Source: Ehretia macrophylla (taxonomy: Eukaryota; Streptophyta; Magnoliopsida; Boraginales; Ehretiaceae). Taken from it: a stretch of 64,000 bases of DNA. The stretch covers positions 58,690,247 to 58,754,246 of the forward strand of contig CM075765.1 in NCBI GenBank assembly GCA_037974665.1. Reading direction: 5' to 3'. Positions 47,530 to 61,919 of this stretch are shown here, piece after piece; positions within the stretch are counted from its first letter, which is position 1; each line of letters starts with the position of its first letter. A model generated the notes under the pieces. The model searched no databases, had not been told where the DNA came from, and was given only the letters and a program-made list of their open reading frames with translations. The translations under genes were made by a program, and so were the position numbers.

Positions 47530-50500
47530 ATGGCCGGTCGACCGAGAACCAGAGGTAGGCCTGAGATGACTGATGAGACTCCGAGTAACGTGGCACCGGG
47601 CCGTGACGGGGGTGATGACCGATTAGGAGCAGCTATGGAGCGGATTGCAGAGTTAGTGGCTAGTCAGGCACAGTTATTAGCGGGGCAGGCTGCCCAGAAT
47701 CAGGCTATGCAGGCTCAGCTTCTGAATATTCAGGGTGGTAACCACGGGCGTGGTACCCTGAAGGAGTTTTTAGGATATCACCCACGGAGATTTCAGGGGG
47801 AGCAGGATGATAGGAAGGCGGAGGTATGGATTAGCAAGTTGGAGAAGATTTATGATCCACTTGGCTATACTGATGAGCAGAAAGTCTCTTTTGCCGTGTA
47901 TTTGTTAGATGACGAGGCAGAGGAGTGGTGGCGCACGGTAAGGACTAGTTGGGCGGCACAGGGTATTCCTTATGTTTGGGGTACCTTTCTGATGGCTTTC
48001 CGAGCAAAGTATGTCCCGAGGATTTGCAGGGAACGGAGAGAGGCCGAGTTTCTAGCCTTGGTCCAGGGAGATGCTACAGTGGCTCAATATGAGGCCACAT
48101 TTACTCGATTGTCCCGGTATGCACCGGAGTATGTGGCAGACGAGGAGCGGAGGACTCGCAGGTTTATGTTGGGGTTGCGGCCCGAGATTCAGGATGTGAT
48201 GGCTCTGAATCGATATGATATTTTCACTGAGGCTTTTGAGGCAGCTTCTAGATTAGAGAAGAGGAAAGGGGATCAGATTGTCTCCAGTCAGCCTAGTAAG
48301 AGGCCGTATCAGCCACAGGGCCAGCAGGTTTTATATAGGCCTCCAGTACAGCAGGTTGTCTACAGGCCACCAGCCCAGCAGGGTTCTTATAGGCCACAGG
48401 GTCAGCAGAGTTACTATCGGCCTCAGTTTCAGCAGAGGCCATATCAGGTTCAGACTCAGTATAGGCCAGCGCAGTCTCAGGGTCAGTACAGGCCTAGTGT
48501 GGTGAGACCTCAGCAGCAGGCTGTATCAGCTGCTTCTTCAGCTTCTGGTTATTCTAGGGGCAGTGTTAGTGCCACATCATCGCAGTGTAATTACTGCAAG
48601 CGCCCAGGGCATGTAGAGTCCGACTGCAGGGTAAAGGCAGGGACATGTTTGGGTTGTGGTAGCAGCGAGCATAGGGCGGAGGATTGCCCTAAATATGCGA
48701 GGACTGAGGGTCGGGCAGCGACTCAGGGTTACCAGGGTAGGCCTACGGGCAGTGTACCACAGCAGCAGCGGGTTCAGGCTCGGGCTTATGCAGTTGACTT
48801 AGAGGAGATGCCTGAGGAGACTGCAGTTGTGGAAGGTAACTTCCTTATACTTGATCAACTTGTTAAAGTGTTGATTGATTCTGGTGCTACGCATTCTTTC
48901 ATTACTCCTGCTTGTGTGCAACGTGTTAAATTGCAACCTGAAAGATTGCCTTATGTGGTTGAAATTAGTACCTCTTTGACTGATAAGTATGTTACTGGCT
49001 TAGTATGTAAGGATTGTATAATACATGTTAAGGGGCATAATTTTCCTTCGGACCTTATTTTATTTCCTATCCGGGGGTATGATGTTATCTTGGGTATGGA
49101 TTGGCTTTCTAAGTATGATGCCCAGTTGAACTGTAGAACCAAGGTAGTACAGTTTCGTTTGCCAGATCAGCCAGTAGTTGAGGTAGCGGGTAACCGGGGT
49201 GCTAAGACGAGTTTTGTTATCTCAGCAACTAAAGCCGTTAAGTTGGTGAGTAAGGGGTGTTCGGGTTATCTAGCTTATTTGATCAACAAGCCATCTGATA
49301 AGCTACAGCTAGAGGAAGTCCCTATTATCCGGGAATATCCTAATGTATTTCCCGAGGAGTTGCCAGGGTTGCCGCCTGAGAGGGATATAGAGTTTGTGAT
49401 TAATCTTGTTCCCGGTACTCAACCTATTTCTAAATCGGCGTACCGGATGGCACCAGCTGAGTTGAAGGAGTTGAAGACTCAGTTACAGGAGTTGTTGGAG
49501 AAAGGATTTATTCAGCAGAGTTCTTCACCTTGGGGAGCTCCTGTTTTGTTTGTGAAGAAGAAGGATGGTACTTTGAGATTATGTATTGATTACCGTGGTT
49601 TGAATCAGGTGACCATCAAGAATAAATATCCTTTGCCACTGATTGATGAGTTGTTTGATCAACTTCAGGGAGCCAAAGTCTACTCTAAGTTTCATTTGAG
49701 GCAGGGGTATTATCAGCTTCGGATTCGTACGGAGGATGTTCCGAAGTCTGCCTTCAGAACTCGGTACGGGCATTATGAGTTTGTTGTTATGCCTTTTGGT
49801 TTGACTAATGCACCGGCAGCATTCATGGATCTTATGCATCGAGTCTTTCAGCCGTACTTGGACCAGTTTGTGGTGATTTTTATTGATGATATCTTGGTCT
49901 ATTCTAAATCTGAATTGGAGCACGAGCAACATCTACGGCTTGTATTAGAGAAGTTGCAGGAGCATCAGTTGTTTGCCAAGTTCAGCAAATGTGAATTTTG
50001 GCTGCAAAGGATTTCTTTTCTTGGCCATGTTATTACACAGAGTGGTATTTCTGTAGATCCCACTAAGGTTGAATCGGTGATGTCTTGGAAGCGGCCAGAG
50101 AGTGTTACTGATGTCCGTAGCTTTCTTGGCTTGGCGGGTTATTACCGTAGGTTTGTCAAGGACTTCTCAAAGATTGCGGGGCCACTATCTAAGTTGACTC
50201 AGAAGCGGACTAACATTAATTGGGACGAGAAGTATGAGAGTGGATTTCAGGAGTTGAAAAAGAGGTTAACTACCGCTCCAGTACTTGCTCTACCAGAGGG
50301 GACCGATAATATGGTCATTTACAGTGATGCATCCAAGGAGGGCTTGGGATGTGTTCTTATGCAGGATGGCCGAGTTATTGCCTATGCTTCTCGAAAGTTG
50401 AAGCCTTATGAGGTGAATTATCCGACTCATGATCTTGAGTTGGCAGCAGTTGTCTTCGCACTGAAAAAGTGGCGTCATTATCTGTGGGGCAGTAAGTTCG

Positions 50501-52293
50501 AGATTTTCACTGATCATAAGAGTCTTAAGTACTTATTCTCACAGAAGGAGTTGAATATGCGCCAGCGGAGGTGGATGGAGCTTCTTGGAGATTATAATTG
50601 TTCTATCAATTATCTGCCTGGAAAGGCAAATGTTGTGGCAGATGCTCTTAGTCGGAAGGCTAGTAATTCTTGTTTGGCTGTCAAGAAGTGGGAGGTTCTT
50701 GAGGAGTTTAGTTATTGGAGACCAGAGTTGACTCAGGTTGGGGTGATGTGTTCACATCTCCGTATTCAGCCTTTATTGTTATCTCAGATCAGGGAAGCTC
50801 AGCAGCTTGATGTTAAACTTCAGAAGATCAAGGATCAGATCACTGATGATCAGTCTGACTTAAAGTGCATGAGGATGGTATTCTTCGGTTTCGGAACAGG
50901 GTTTGTGTTCCCGATGAACCGGGCTTGAGACGAGGTATTCTGGAGGAAGCTCATAATTCTAAATATACTATTCATCCCGGTGGAACCAAGATGTATCGGG
51001 ATTTGAAGCAACATTACTGGTGGAACAACATGAAGAGGGAGGTTGCTCAGTTTGTGTCTAGATGTTTGACTTGTCAGAGAGTGAAAGCCGAGCATCAACG
51101 ACCAGCAGGTTTGCTTCAGCCGTTGGCTATACCAGAGTGGAAATGGGAGCATATTACGATGGACTTCGTCACAGGGTTGCCTAGATCACCGAGGGGTAAT
51201 GATGCAGTTTGGGTTGTCGTGGATCGTTTGACGAAGACAGCTCATTTTTATTGCAATGAGGTTAGGAGATGAGGTTACAAAGTTGACGGACCTCTATCTG
51301 GATCAGATTGTTAGACTTCACGGTATTCCATCTAGTATTGTCTCTGATCGAGATCCTCGATTTACTTCTCGTTTGTGGGAGAAACTTCAGGAGACTTTGG
51401 GTACTCAGTTGAACTTCAGTACCGCGTATCATCCACAGACCGACGGTCAGTCTGAGCGGACTATTCAGATTCTGGAAGATATGCTTAGGGCTTGTGTTCT
51501 GGACTTCGGGAAGAACTGGGAGAAACATCTACCACTTGCCGAGTTTGCCTATAACAATAGTTATCAAGCTACTATTGGGATGGCACCTTTCGCAGCTCTT
51601 TACGGTCGTAAGTGCCGTTCACCTTTATATTGGGACGAGGTAGGAGAGATGAAGACTATTGATCTGACTATTATGCCAGAACTTCTTGAGAAGATCGAGA
51701 ATGTTCAGTTGATCAGGCAGAGAATGCTTACGGCGCAGAGTAGATTCAAGAGTTATGCTGATAAGCGTCATCGAGACTTGGAGTTTGCAGTTGGAGATCG
51801 GGTTTTCTTGAGATTGTCTCCTCGAAAGGGGTTTGTTCGTTATGGTAAAGGTGGTAAGCTGAGTCCGAGATTTGTTGGGCCGTTTGAGATTACTGGCAGG
51901 GTTGGTAAGTTGGCATATCGGTTGGCTTTACCGGAGAACTTCTCTAATGTCCACGATGTGTTTCACGTGTCTAATTTGCGGAAATATAATCCGGATCCTT
52001 CTCATATTCTTGAGCCAGAGCCGTTACAGCTTCGAGAGAATTTGACTTATGACGAGCGTCCGATTCGTATTCTAGATCAGATGGACCGAGAGTTGAGGTC
52101 GAAGAGGATTCCGATGGTTAAGGTGTTGTGGAAGCATCACGGCATTGAGGAAGCTACGTGGGAGAGACGAGATCAGATGCAGCAACAATACCCAGATCTA
52201 TTCCGTACATCAAGTAAGAATTTCGAGGACGAAATATCTATAAGGGGGGGAGAATGTGAAACCCCACTTTCCTGCTTATCTCGTTTTACGTGA
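47530..52293 (+). pseudogene. Element E gag-pol, about two breaks
   Basis: I chose the ATG at 47530 (MAGRPRTRG); the frame is open 21 codons further upstream. Parts in order are Gag (about 47755-48285), a repetitive Q/Y/R/P linker (about 48300-48510), two CX2CX4HX4C zinc knuckles (about 48585-48690), protease (IDSGATHSF near 48880), RT (about 49480-49980, FIDD near 49880), RNase H (about 50310-50660), integrase (zinc-binding head about 50945-51085; core with TMDF, SDRDPRF and TDGQSER about 51150-51470) and a chromodomain (about 52070-52205). The reading ends 39 bases inside the 3' LTR. It would serve virus-like particle assembly, reverse transcription and chromatin-targeted integration. It is broken in about two places. 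Confidence 0.92.
52240..52254 (+). other. Polypurine tract of E
   Basis: A run of A and G (ataaggggggggagaa-like) stands directly before TGTGAAACCCC of the 3' LTR. Confidence 0.8.
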
Positions 52294-53872
52294 TATACCT
52301 CGTTTTGCGTGCATATGATCTGTTTATGTGCTATAGGACCTATAAAATTATAATTTTGATGTCAATACTCCTAATACGTGCTAAATGTGCATTCATGAAA
52401 TTTTCATCAAAAACGGAGTCATAAATTTTATCGTCGATTTTTAGTGAATAGTGTTTTCAAAACACGTCCGCTAAAATTTTGAAACTGGTCTTTTTAACCT
52501 TTCTAGACCTAGTCCACGGACTTTAATAGACATGTGTTTGATGAAAACGGTTTTAAAATCGGCTTAAGAATTTATTAGGGTATTTACACCGACTTTTGCG
52601 AAAATCGAGTTTTAAGCCGATTCGGGTGGAATTGTTGGATTGTAAAACTTCTTGTCACCTAAAAATAATCCACTTGAGATATCTTGGGGGTTGCATAACT
52701 ATTTTTAATTTGGTGAGCATTAAAAATGCAATTAAAGTCATTAAAAACACAAAAATACCTATTAAAATAACTTTGACTTTAATAAATTAATTTACCTTAT
52801 AAGCTAATGTCCTCAACACACACTCACACAACACAAAAACACCATCATACACACACACATTGCCGAGAGAAAAGAGGGAGAAAAGAGAAGAGAAAAACTC
52901 AAGCTTTCAATCCAATTTTTCAAAGAAAAACCTAGTTTTTGTCCGTAGAACTTCGCACCGACTTGGATTCTGCTTGTTGGGCACGCATAGCATGCATTTC
53001 TAGGCTTATATCGCATCTAAGGTGAGAGAAAAATTCTAGATCTCAAAATGTCATTTTTGTGTTTTTGCGTATAAATGAAGATTGAACCGTTAGAATTGAA
53101 ATCTGATGATAGATTATTGCTCCTTGCATGCTAGGGATCATTATATACTAATACTACGAGTTTCTGTCGGATATAGCATAATTTTTATTTTCCGGGTATT
53201 TAATTTTGATTAAAATGTTCAAAGTTGAATTAAATGAGTTGTGTTGATCGAAATCGATTGCCGTCGATTTCTAAATACTTGATAATTACGTGTTAGCGCT
53301 GTTGTAATGCCGAATTTTCGATTACATTGTTTGTGTGAAAATCTGGAAAATCCAGCCATGACATCTTAGGATTTTAGGGTTATCGGGCATGATTTGGAGG
53401 GGTTATGGTGGATTTGCGAGAGGGCTAATGTAGTAGGTTGAATGGGTGAGTGATAGGAACTGATTTGGCAATGTTTGGATTAGTAGATTGTAAGTTATGA
53501 ATTTTAGAAGTTTAGGTTGTCATTCTTTAATTTCTTGAACGATGCCTTTAGATGGTTGGGTAGTGTTCGAGTGATGAATGGTGAGTTGTTGTTGAGTAAT
53601 TTAAAGTTTAATTATGTATATTATGCATGTCCGGTTAGATGGCCTACTTTGTCATCTAACCACGTTGTTTGGTGTTTAATTTAATATTGTTGTTATATTG
53701 ATGTTATTGATTGATTATTATTGAATGCGGGAATCGGGCACTCTTGTTGCTGATCTCCCAATTGTTTGATTGATTGATTATTGATGATTATTATGGAGTC
53801 TTGGTATGTGTGTGCCACCTCTCGGGCAGCGTTGGGCTATCAGGTTGAAAACGGCATGACTGCCAGAGACTA
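52255..53872 (+). repeat. Element E 3' LTR, left part
   Basis: It is nearly identical to the 5' LTR up to the GC-rich block, where F is inserted. The donor-like CTAAGGTGAGAG recurs near 53020. The part with the hairpin and acidic frame lies beyond the window. Confidence 0.9.
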
Positions 53873-54382
53873 TGTCACGCCCCGACCCAACCCCCAAGCT
53901 AAAGGTTAAGTCCGGACCCGACACACGGACAGAGTCTCCTCTGTACCGTGGACATTCTAAAAACCTGTAAACACTTAAACAAGGTCTCTACAACACATAC
54001 AAGCTTAATTTAATTAAACAATAAAGCTATAAGGCCATCCGAGCCTTATAGTACACAATATCTCCAAAACACACAAGCATGCAAGAACTGGTTGTCAGCA
54101 TAGACTTATAATCATTACATTCTAGGAAATCAATATAACAACTTAAAGAGTAGAGCATTCTACATTAACCATCCACTCACAAGCATGCAAGGAAATAAGG
54201 CAAGAATAAAAGTTATTACAGATCATAGACTTACAAAGTTACAACCCAACCATCTAATCTTCGACTTATACAACAAGCATGTACAAAGCCCTTGGGCTAC
54301 AAAATAGTACATAAAGTAATCAGAGAAGTCTTCCACATAGCAGCAAAAATCATTAACCACCTCAAGTTATCAGACACAGCAA

Positions 54383-54456
54383 CTAAGGTAAAGGCTCGGT
54401 CTGAACTTCTTCTTCCTCAACTAAATCAACAAGCTGGGGATCACCCTCAGCGTCTC
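54383..54456 (-). other. Short acidic open frame, F 3' LTR
   Basis: It starts just after a minus-strand TTTCAG and reads DAEGDPQLVDL, then VEEEEVQTEPLP and stop. It is identical in the partner LTR. No start codon is evident. Confidence 0.45.
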
Positions 54457-54476
54457 CTGAAACAGATATCGAGGTA

Positions 54477-54496
54477 TGAGCAACCACTGTTGCCCA
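54477..54496 (-). promoter_or_regulatory. LTR hairpin, F 3' LTR
   Basis: Eight-position arms TGAGCAAC and GTTGCCCA (+ strand) surround CACT, with one G-U wobble in the minus-strand RNA. TTTCAG ends 20 bases further. Confidence 0.6.
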
Positions 54497-56286
54497 GTGA
54501 GGGATATAGTCCCGGGGCGTGCAATGCAACAGATAACACAATTACACAACAATAACACTTTAACAATTTAAGAATCAATGAAAACTTGAATAACCACACA
54601 ATTAAAAGGATACATTTCAACAATCCCCTATACACCAATCTTCACTGGTCTTCAATCACGATCCACGAACCACGAGCACGATCACGATAAGCCGGCATAA
54701 CCCCAATCACTCCAGTGGGTGTACTCCGGATGTACCCCGAATCCTACGACCCAACATCCCCTGGCAATCTCCGGACCAGGCGAATGAGGGAATAGGGTAC
54801 GGAGTTTGAATATCCACCGGCAAGCCCTCTGCCGCCCAGCCGATATTCAACACATCCGCCCCGACACTATGGTTGCGCAACCACTATGCAATGCACTTAA
54901 CGATGGCAAGTTAATAGCAATAATATAAGCATTAACACATATGAGGATCAACAAAGTAGGTTGACCTCGTTGCAATTAGGATAGAAGCAAATATAGAAGT
55001 TAATAAACAGTTTACAAATGAACTTATACCATATAAGCATAGAATCATTTCAAAAGCTCCAAATCAATTTAAAATCATATATAAACACTCATGAAGTCAT
55101 GCCGTGGGTTTAGAATTGTGAGACAAACGAAATTGCACTTAAACCCCTTTATTTTACATACTATTTCTCTTCCAAACCCAAGTTAATGATTTCATTTTCA
55201 AAAGAAACTCTCCCTACCTTCTAACTAACCCCCAAGGGACCCTCTAAACCCTCGCACTCAATCAAATGCTCGCGTTTACCCCGAAAGCCCCAATTTCCCT
55301 CTTTTGGCTTTAAACTACTACTACATTGTCCGGGCTTCAACTAAGGGATATCAAGGCATCTATAGCACCTAGGTAGCTTAAGGAAACTAGAATTGAAGCC
55401 CGAATCCACCCGGAATCGCATTAACCCCGAAAGCCCCAACTTAAAGTCGGCTATTTTCCATTTTTAGGCGATTTAAGGGCAATGCAAGTGCACGGGGTTA
55501 TTTAATTATCTTCACTAGTACCTAAGGCATCATTTAGAAGCATTAATTCAAGCCAATTCGAACAATTACACAAAACCCTAAAAAAAACGTCACTATTCAC
55601 CCTAAGAATCAAACTATCGATTTCTACCGTTTAATTCATGAAACAATAGCATAAAAGTGGTCTCTACTATGTGTACACAACATATATAAGCTTATTTGAG
55701 CCTTGCAATAGCATTAAACATCATTTCTAACAAATCAAGAAAATAGCAATTATTTCAAAATGCGAAATTAAGCCATGAAATCCCTCACCACTACGCGTAG
55801 AAGCACCTAGGGACCTTGCAAACACCCTACACTAGTTGCTCAAGGCTTGGAGAGGCTTGGATTGGAGGCTTGGTGAGCAAAATTCTCCTCCTTTTCTCCC
55901 TAGCTGCTGTCGGGTTTGCCTCTGTCCTGTTCAGCTTTTATTTTTTATTTTTTTGTTGTGATAAATGAGCTAAAGTGTGATATAATAAGGGTTTGAGTTG
56001 AGGTGGGGTCCTTTGGGTGCTTGAATGGTTTAATATAATACGCGTAGTAAGCTTTAAAAGCGAGTCTAAGGGGTGACACATTGGTTAACTAATTAAATCT
56101 ATAAAGTTATTACGTAACACTATTCACTTGACTTCTAAAATTATTTTCTAAACGAGCCTTCCTAACGTCTTAAGCTCAAAAGCACATTTTTCCCACTACT
56201 TTTACAATTAATATGATTTAATAAAAATGCTAATTAACTAATAGAAAGCATTTTAAAAACGGAGTGAATAGTAGTCACAAAGTCAA

Positions 56287-59200
56287 TTAATAAGGCATAG
56301 AAGTAAATGCACAAACAAGGGATGCAACAGTAATTAAATGCATGGCAAATTCTCGGGCGTCACATCCTCTCCCCCTTAAACTAATTGCGCCCACGCAATT
56401 CTTACATGATTCGGCGAATAACTCTGGATACCGATCCCGCATCTGATCCTCTCTTTCCCACGTCGCATCCTCTACTCCGTGATGATCCCACAGAACTTTA
56501 ACCATCGGAATGCTTTTAGTCCTCAGCTCCTGAACTTTCTGATCAACAATTCGAAGAGGTTTCTCTGTGTAGGTCAAAGTTTCACTGATCTCTAGCGGTT
56601 CCGGCTCAAGTACGTGAGAGGGATCTGGCTGATACTTCCGAAGCATGGAAACATGGAATACGTCATGAATTCTGCCCAGACTGGGAGGTAAAGCTAGACG
56701 GTAGGCCAAATCACCAACAGTTTCAGTTATCTCAAATGGTCCCACATATCGAGGACTGAGTTTACCTCCTTTACCATGCCGAATCAAACCCTTGCGAGGA
56801 GAAATTTTCAGAAATACTCGATCCCCTACAGTAAATTTCAGATCACGACGGCGTCTATCTGCATAACTCTTTTGCCGGCTCTGTGCTGTAAGCATTTTTT
56901 TTCTGATAAGCTGCACCTGATCATTCATCTTGTTCATTTCAGGTAAGAGAGTAGGGTCGATAGTCTTCATCTCACCAACATCATCCCAGTAGAGAGGAGA
57001 CCGACATTTACGCCCATACAGTGCCTCATAAGGTGCCATACCAATAGTAGCTTGATAACTATTGTTGTAGGCGCACTCTGCTAGTGGCAAATATTTCTCC
57101 CAACTTTTACCGAAATCCAGAATGCAAGCCCGCAACATATCCTCGAGGATCAAGATAGTTCTCTCGGATTGACCATCTGTCTGAGGATGATAAGCTGTAC
57201 TGAAATTCAAATTCGTGCCCAAAGCTTTCTGAATCTTCTGCCAGAACTGAGATGTGAATCTGGGATCTCTATCCGACACAATACTCTTTGGAATTCCATG
57301 TAGTCGGACAACATTCTCAATATACAACTCTACCAGTTTATCAAGAGAATCAGACTTCTTTTTAGCAATAAAATGAGAAGTCTTGGTCAGTCTATCCACA
57401 ATAACCCAGACTGAGTCGTTACCCCTCGAAGACCTCGGTAAATCGGATACGAAATCCATAGTAATATGATCCCATTTCCAAACAGGAATAGCCAAGGGCT
57501 GCAACAACCCTGCAGGTCTCTGATGTTCTGCTTTAACTTTCTGACAGGTAAGACATCGGGCAACATAGTCAGCAATTTCTCTCTTCATATTATTCCACCA
57601 GAAATTCTGCTTCAAATCTTTATACATTTTCGTACTGCCTGGATGGATAGTATATCTGGAACTGTGTGCCTCAGCAAGAATATCCTTCTTCAGAGTTGGA
57701 TCATTCGGAATACAGATTCTACCTTTGAATTTGAGAATACCATCGTCGTGCAGTTTGAAATCCGACTCTCCCCCTTTAGAATTCTCTAAGACTTTCAACA
57801 ATTGAAGATCAGCCTGTTGAGCTTCTCGAATCCTGGATAACAATAGAGATTGAATCTGCAAACTTGCAAATTGAATACCAGAATTTGAAGTACTAGGCTT
57901 CCATAAGCACAATTCTTCCATGAATTCCCAATTCTTGATAATCAAGCTGGCAACAGTAGCCTTTCGGCTCAAAGCATCAGCAACAATATTGGCCTTACCT
58001 GGAAGATAGCTAATAGTGCAGTTATAGTCCTCAAGTAATTCCAGCCAACGCCTCTGCCTCATGTTCAACTCTTTCTGGGAAAACAGATATTTCAAGCTCT
58101 TATGGTCTGTAAAGATTTCAAATTTGTTGCCCCAGAGATAATGACGCCATTTCTTTAATGCAAGAATGATAGCTGCAAGCTCAAGATCATGAGTCGGATA
58201 GTTGAGTTCATAAGGCTTCAGTTTTCTGGAAGCATAAGCAATAACCCTGCCATTCTGCATCAATACACAACCCAGACCTTCCTTCGAAGCATCACTGTAG
58301 ATCACCAGATTATCATAACCCTCAGGTAAAGCAAGAATAGGAGCTGTAGTTAATCTCTTCTTCAATTCCTGGAAGCTGGCCTCACATCTATCATTCCAGT
58401 CAAATACGGTTTTCTTCTGAGTAAGCTGAGTTAAAGGCCCTGCAATCTTAGAGAAATCCTTTACAAACCTCCGATAATACCCAGCTAAACCAAGGAAGCT
58501 ACGAATTTCCGTGACAGTTTCAGGTCGTTTCCAAGATAACACAACTTCAATCTTCGCTGGATCAACAGAAATACCATCCTGCGAGATAATATGGCCAAGA
58601 AAAGCAACTTGCTTAAGCCAGAATTCACACTTGCTAAACTTTGCAAATAACCGATGCTCCTGAAGAGTCTGTAACACAATTTTGAGATGCTGTTCATGTT
58701 CCGCCTCAGATTTAGAATAAACAAGGATATCATCAATAAATATGACTACAAATTGATCCAGATAAGGACGGAATACCCTCTGCATTAAATCCATGAATGC
58801 GGCGGGAGCATTAGTAAGACCAAACGGCAAGACAACAAACTCATAATGGCCATATCGAGTTCTGAAGGCAGTTTTAGGAACATCATCTTTCTTAATCCTC
58901 AGCTGATAATAACCCTGCCTCAGATCAAATTTAGAGAATACCCTGGCGCCTTGCAACTGATCAAACAACTCTTCGATTAAAGGCAAAGGATATTTATTTT
59001 TGACGGTTACCTGATTAAGACCCCGGTAATCGATGCATAGGCGAAGAGATCCGTCTTTCTTTTTAACGAAGAGTACTGGCGCACCCCACGGTGAAGAACT
59101 CGGCTGAATGAATCCCTTCTCAAGCAAGCCCTGCAATTGAACTTTCAATTCCTGCAACTCAGGTGGAGCCATTCTGTACGGAGTCCTAGAGATAGGTGAA

Positions 59201-61059
59201 GTCCCCGGCAATAAATCAATCATGAACTCTATCTCTCTATCAGGCGGTAACCCAGGTAATTCCTCAGGAAAGACCCCCGGAAACTCCCTCACGATAGGTA
59301 CATCAGTCAATTTCAGTTGATCCCCAGGTTGATTAATCAAATAAGCAAGATAAGCCTCACAACCCTTGCTTAATAATTTAGATGCCCTGATAGAAGAAAT
59401 AATAGGAGTTCCCGTAGATTTTCTACTACCAACTATTTTAAGTACAGGCTGGTCAGGCATCTCTAGATACACAATCTTCTTTCTACAATCAAGCTGGGCA
59501 TAATATTTACTTAACCAGTCCATCCCCAATATAATCTCAAAGTCATTGAAGGGTAGGATAATCAAATCAGCAGGAAAAACACGACCTTCAATAAATATGC
59601 TACATGCTCTGCAAATAGACCTAGTAACAAACTTCGGACCCATAGGAGTATAGACCACAATCTCATGCAACAGTTTATCATGTTTCAATTTAGCATTTTG
59701 TGCACAAGTAGGAGTAATAAAAGAATGCGAAGCCCCGGAATCAATTAAAACCTTAACTGATTGATCATTAAGAAGAAAAATACCTTCTACCACAGCAGTA
59801 GTGTCCGGAAGCTCCTCGGCATCCAAAGCAAATACTCGGGCCTGGCCTCGTGGTGGTGGTGCTGCAGCTGGGGCCCTGGTCTGAGAGTTCTGAGCTGATG
59901 TCTGACCCCTAGGGTTCTTAAATTTCTGACAGTCTTTAACCCTGTGCTGATCACTGCCGCAACCTGTACATTTGTTATGTTTCTTCCAACAAACATCCTC
60001 AGTGTGGCCCTGACGCTGACAGAAGCTGCACTGCTGGTGACGTCTTGCAACAGTGCCTCCCGAAGGAGCTCTGTAAGTAGAGGTAGCTGAACTACCCTGC
60101 TGCGAACGGGAAACTGCTGGACGGAACTGACTCTGAGTCTGACTCTGAACTGGTCGTGCCTGAGTCTGAGTAGGCCCTGTGTAACTCTGAGTCTGTCTCG
60201 GCTGCGAACTCTGACCAACTGATACAGCTTGCCCCTGGTACCCTTGACTCTGAGACTGAAACCGTTTACTCGATTGACTGGTCTCGGCTAATACATCGGC
60301 TTTCCGTTTCTCATATCTCGAGGCAGCTCGGACTACTGCAGCATAGTTAGGAAAATCATTTGAAGACAAGTTCAGCATAATATCTCTCCTCAAACCCATA
60401 ATGAACCTCTGAATCTTGATGTCCTCCGGCTGAATTAAAGCTGGTGCATAACGGGAAAGCCGGGTAAAAGTAGCCTCGTATTGATCTACCGTCATACTTC
60501 CCTGCCTCAAGTTTATGAACTCAGTCTGTCGCCTCTCGCGGGCAACTACCGATATATACTTGTCTCGAAATTCTCGGACAAAGTCGGCCCACGAATGATG
60601 ACCTCCCTCAGCTACCCATTTCTCACTGATGGTATTCCACCAATCTTCAGCATCACCCTCGAGAAGGAAAGTAGCATAAGTAATCTTCCTGTCATCATGG
60701 CACTCCAATATCTCTGCCACTCTCTCGAACTTTCTTAGCCACATTTCAGCTTTTATATCGTCCGGCTCCCCAAAGAAAGTATAAGCCCCATGATGTATAA
60801 ACCGATCATACAGATTACCTCCAGTAGGACCACTACCTCCAGCTCTCGCAGCCTGATTACCTGCAACGACCCCTGGCTGACCCTGTTGTGTAACAAACTG
60901 GGCGATAGTGTTCATGGCTGTGGCCATCGTGGCCAAGATCTGTGCAGTGCTCGGCTCTTGAACCTGCGGTGCATTTTCGGCTACCTCAGCTTCTTGCCCT
61001 TGTACCCCCTCGGGTTCTCCACCAACATTCGGATTATCAGCACGACGGCGAGGCCCCAT
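56287..61059 (-). CDS. Element F gag-pol polyprotein, open throughout
   Basis: It has 1590 codons from ATG (MGPRRRADN) at 61059. Domains by rough residue are: Gag 80-260 ([13 protein letters not shown]); Q/S-rich linker 265-335; zinc knuckles 344-357 and 364-377; aspartic protease with DSGA at 440-443; RT about 650-820 with FIDD at 774-777; RNase H about 920-1030; integrase head with H1132, H1139, C1169, C1172 and core with D1202, D1263, E1299 (D,D35E spacing); C-terminal chromodomain about 1505-1550. The frame ends 78 bases inside the 3' LTR. The single fused frame implies that Gag and Pol are made as one polyprotein, as known for many chromoviruses. The chromodomain suggests targeting to marked chromatin. 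Expression is not shown. Confidence 0.95.
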   Translation of the reverse strand: MGPRRRADNPNVGGEPEGVQGQEAEVAENAPQVQEPSTAQILATMATAMNTIAQFVTQQGQPGVVAGNQAARAGGSGPTGGNLYDRFIHHGAYTFFGEPDDIKAEMWLRKFERVAEILECHDDRKITYATFLLEGDAEDWWNTISEKWVAEGGHHSWADFVREFRDKYISVVARERRQTEFINLRQGSMTVDQYEATFTRLSRYAPALIQPEDIKIQRFIMGLRRDIMLNLSSNDFPNYAAVVRAASRYEKRKADVLAETSQSSKRFQSQSQGYQGQAVSVGQSSQPRQTQSYTGPTQTQARPVQSQTQSQFRPAVSRSQQGSSATSTYRAPSGGTVARRHQQCSFCQRQGHTEDVCWKKHNKCTGCGSDQHRVKDCQKFKNPRGQTSAQNSQTRAPAAAPPPRGQARVFALDAEELPDTTAVVEGIFLLNDQSVKVLIDSGASHSFITPTCAQNAKLKHDKLLHEIVVYTPMGPKFVTRSICRACSIFIEGRVFPADLIILPFNDFEIILGMDWLSKYYAQLDCRKKIVYLEMPDQPVLKIVGSRKSTGTPIISSIRASKLLSKGCEAYLAYLINQPGDQLKLTDVPIVREFPGVFPEELPGLPPDREIEFMIDLLPGTSPISRTPYRMAPPELQELKVQLQGLLEKGFIQPSSSPWGAPVLFVKKKDGSLRLCIDYRGLNQVTVKNKYPLPLIEELFDQLQGARVFSKFDLRQGYYQLRIKKDDVPKTAFRTRYGHYEFVVLPFGLTNAPAAFMDLMQRVFRPYLDQFVVIFIDDILVYSKSEAEHEQHLKIVLQTLQEHRLFAKFSKCEFWLKQVAFLGHIISQDGISVDPAKIEVVLSWKRPETVTEIRSFLGLAGYYRRFVKDFSKIAGPLTQLTQKKTVFDWNDRCEASFQELKKRLTTAPILALPEGYDNLVIYSDASKEGLGCVLMQNGRVIAYASRKLKPYELNYPTHDLELAAIILALKKWRHYLWGNKFEIFTDHKSLKYLFSQKELNMRQRRWLELLEDYNCTISYLPGKANIVADALSRKATVASLIIKNWEFMEELCLWKPSTSNSGIQFASLQIQSLLLSRIREAQQADLQLLKVLENSKGGESDFKLHDDGILKFKGRICIPNDPTLKKDILAEAHSSRYTIHPGSTKMYKDLKQNFWWNNMKREIADYVARCLTCQKVKAEHQRPAGLLQPLAIPVWKWDHITMDFVSDLPRSSRGNDSVWVIVDRLTKTSHFIAKKKSDSLDKLVELYIENVVRLHGIPKSIVSDRDPRFTSQFWQKIQKALGTNLNFSTAYHPQTDGQSERTILILEDMLRACILDFGKSWEKYLPLAECAYNNSYQATIGMAPYEALYGRKCRSPLYWDDVGEMKTIDPTLLPEMNKMNDQVQLIRKKMLTAQSRQKSYADRRRRDLKFTVGDRVFLKISPRKGLIRHGKGGKLSPRYVGPFEITETVGDLAYRLALPPSLGRIHDVFHVSMLRKYQPDPSHVLEPEPLEISETLTYTEKPLRIVDQKVQELRTKSIPMVKVLWDHHGVEDATWEREDQMRDRYPELFAESCKNCVGAISLRGRGCDAREFAMHLITVASLVCAFTSMPY
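56365..56380 (-). other. Polypurine tract of F
   Basis: On the minus strand it reads TTTAAGGGGGAGAGGA, next to the 3' LTR and inside the gag-pol reading frame. Confidence 0.85.
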
Positions 61060-61409
61060 CACGAATAGCTAGAATGCAAAGTGTTATGACAGGTATATAT
61101 GTATATATCCAAATTATTAGTAAACATATAAAGAAAAGTCCAATTAGATTCACATAAAGACAAGTACATAGGAATTCAAATAAATATTCCACATTCTTGA
61201 AGTAAACATAAATCACTAGATCATACTTGACATTCTAGACTCTTGATATTCTATTTCCATGCTAGCATGTTCATTCCTTATTCAAATTTCACTTAGGTCA
61301 ATCAAAATCAAAGACTCATGTATTCACAAAGTCACATAACAAGTCTCTACCCACAGACCGAGAAATTTAACCCGGCTTCATGCAATCTATAGCTCTGATA
61401 CCACTTAAA
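61060..61409 (-). other. Leader and primer site of F
   Basis: The primer site TGGTATCAGAGC (minus strand, 61392-61403) lies six bases inside the 5' LTR. It is followed by an AT-rich leader of about 330 bases with no other recognisable signal. Confidence 0.88.
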
Positions 61410-61919
61410 TGTCACGCCCCGACCCAACCCCCAAGCTAAAGGTTAAGTCCGGACCCGACACACGGACAGAGTCTCCTCTGTACCGTGGACATTCTAAAAA
61501 CCTGTAAACACTTAAACAAGGTCTCTACAACACATACAAGCTTAATTTAATTAAACAATAAAGCTATAAGGCCATCCGAGCCTTATAGTACACAATATCT
61601 CCAAAACACACAAGCATGCAAGAACTGATTCTCAGCATAGACTCATAATCATTACATTCTAGGGAATCAATATAACAACTTAAAGAGTAGAGCATTCTAC
61701 ATTAACCATCCACTCACAAGCATGCAAGGAAATAAGGCAAGAATAAAAGTTATTACAGATCATAGACTTTCAAAGTTACAACCCAACCATCTAATCTTCG
61801 ACTTATACAACAAGCATGTACAAAGCCCTTGGGCTACAAAATAGTACATAAAGTAATCAGAGAAGTCTTCCACATAGCAGCAAAAATCATTAACCACCTC
61901 AAGTTATCAGACACAGCAA

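Larger units (their letters stand above)
53873..56364 (-). repeat. Element F 3' LTR
   Basis: It reads TGTCACGCCCC...GGCGTCACA on the + strand. It contains an acidic frame (54383-54456), a hairpin (54477-54496), a GC-rich block (about 54680-54900), a donor-like GTGGTGAGGG on the minus strand (near 55788) and ACTATTCA motifs near 55591, 56110 and 56270. Confidence 0.93.
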
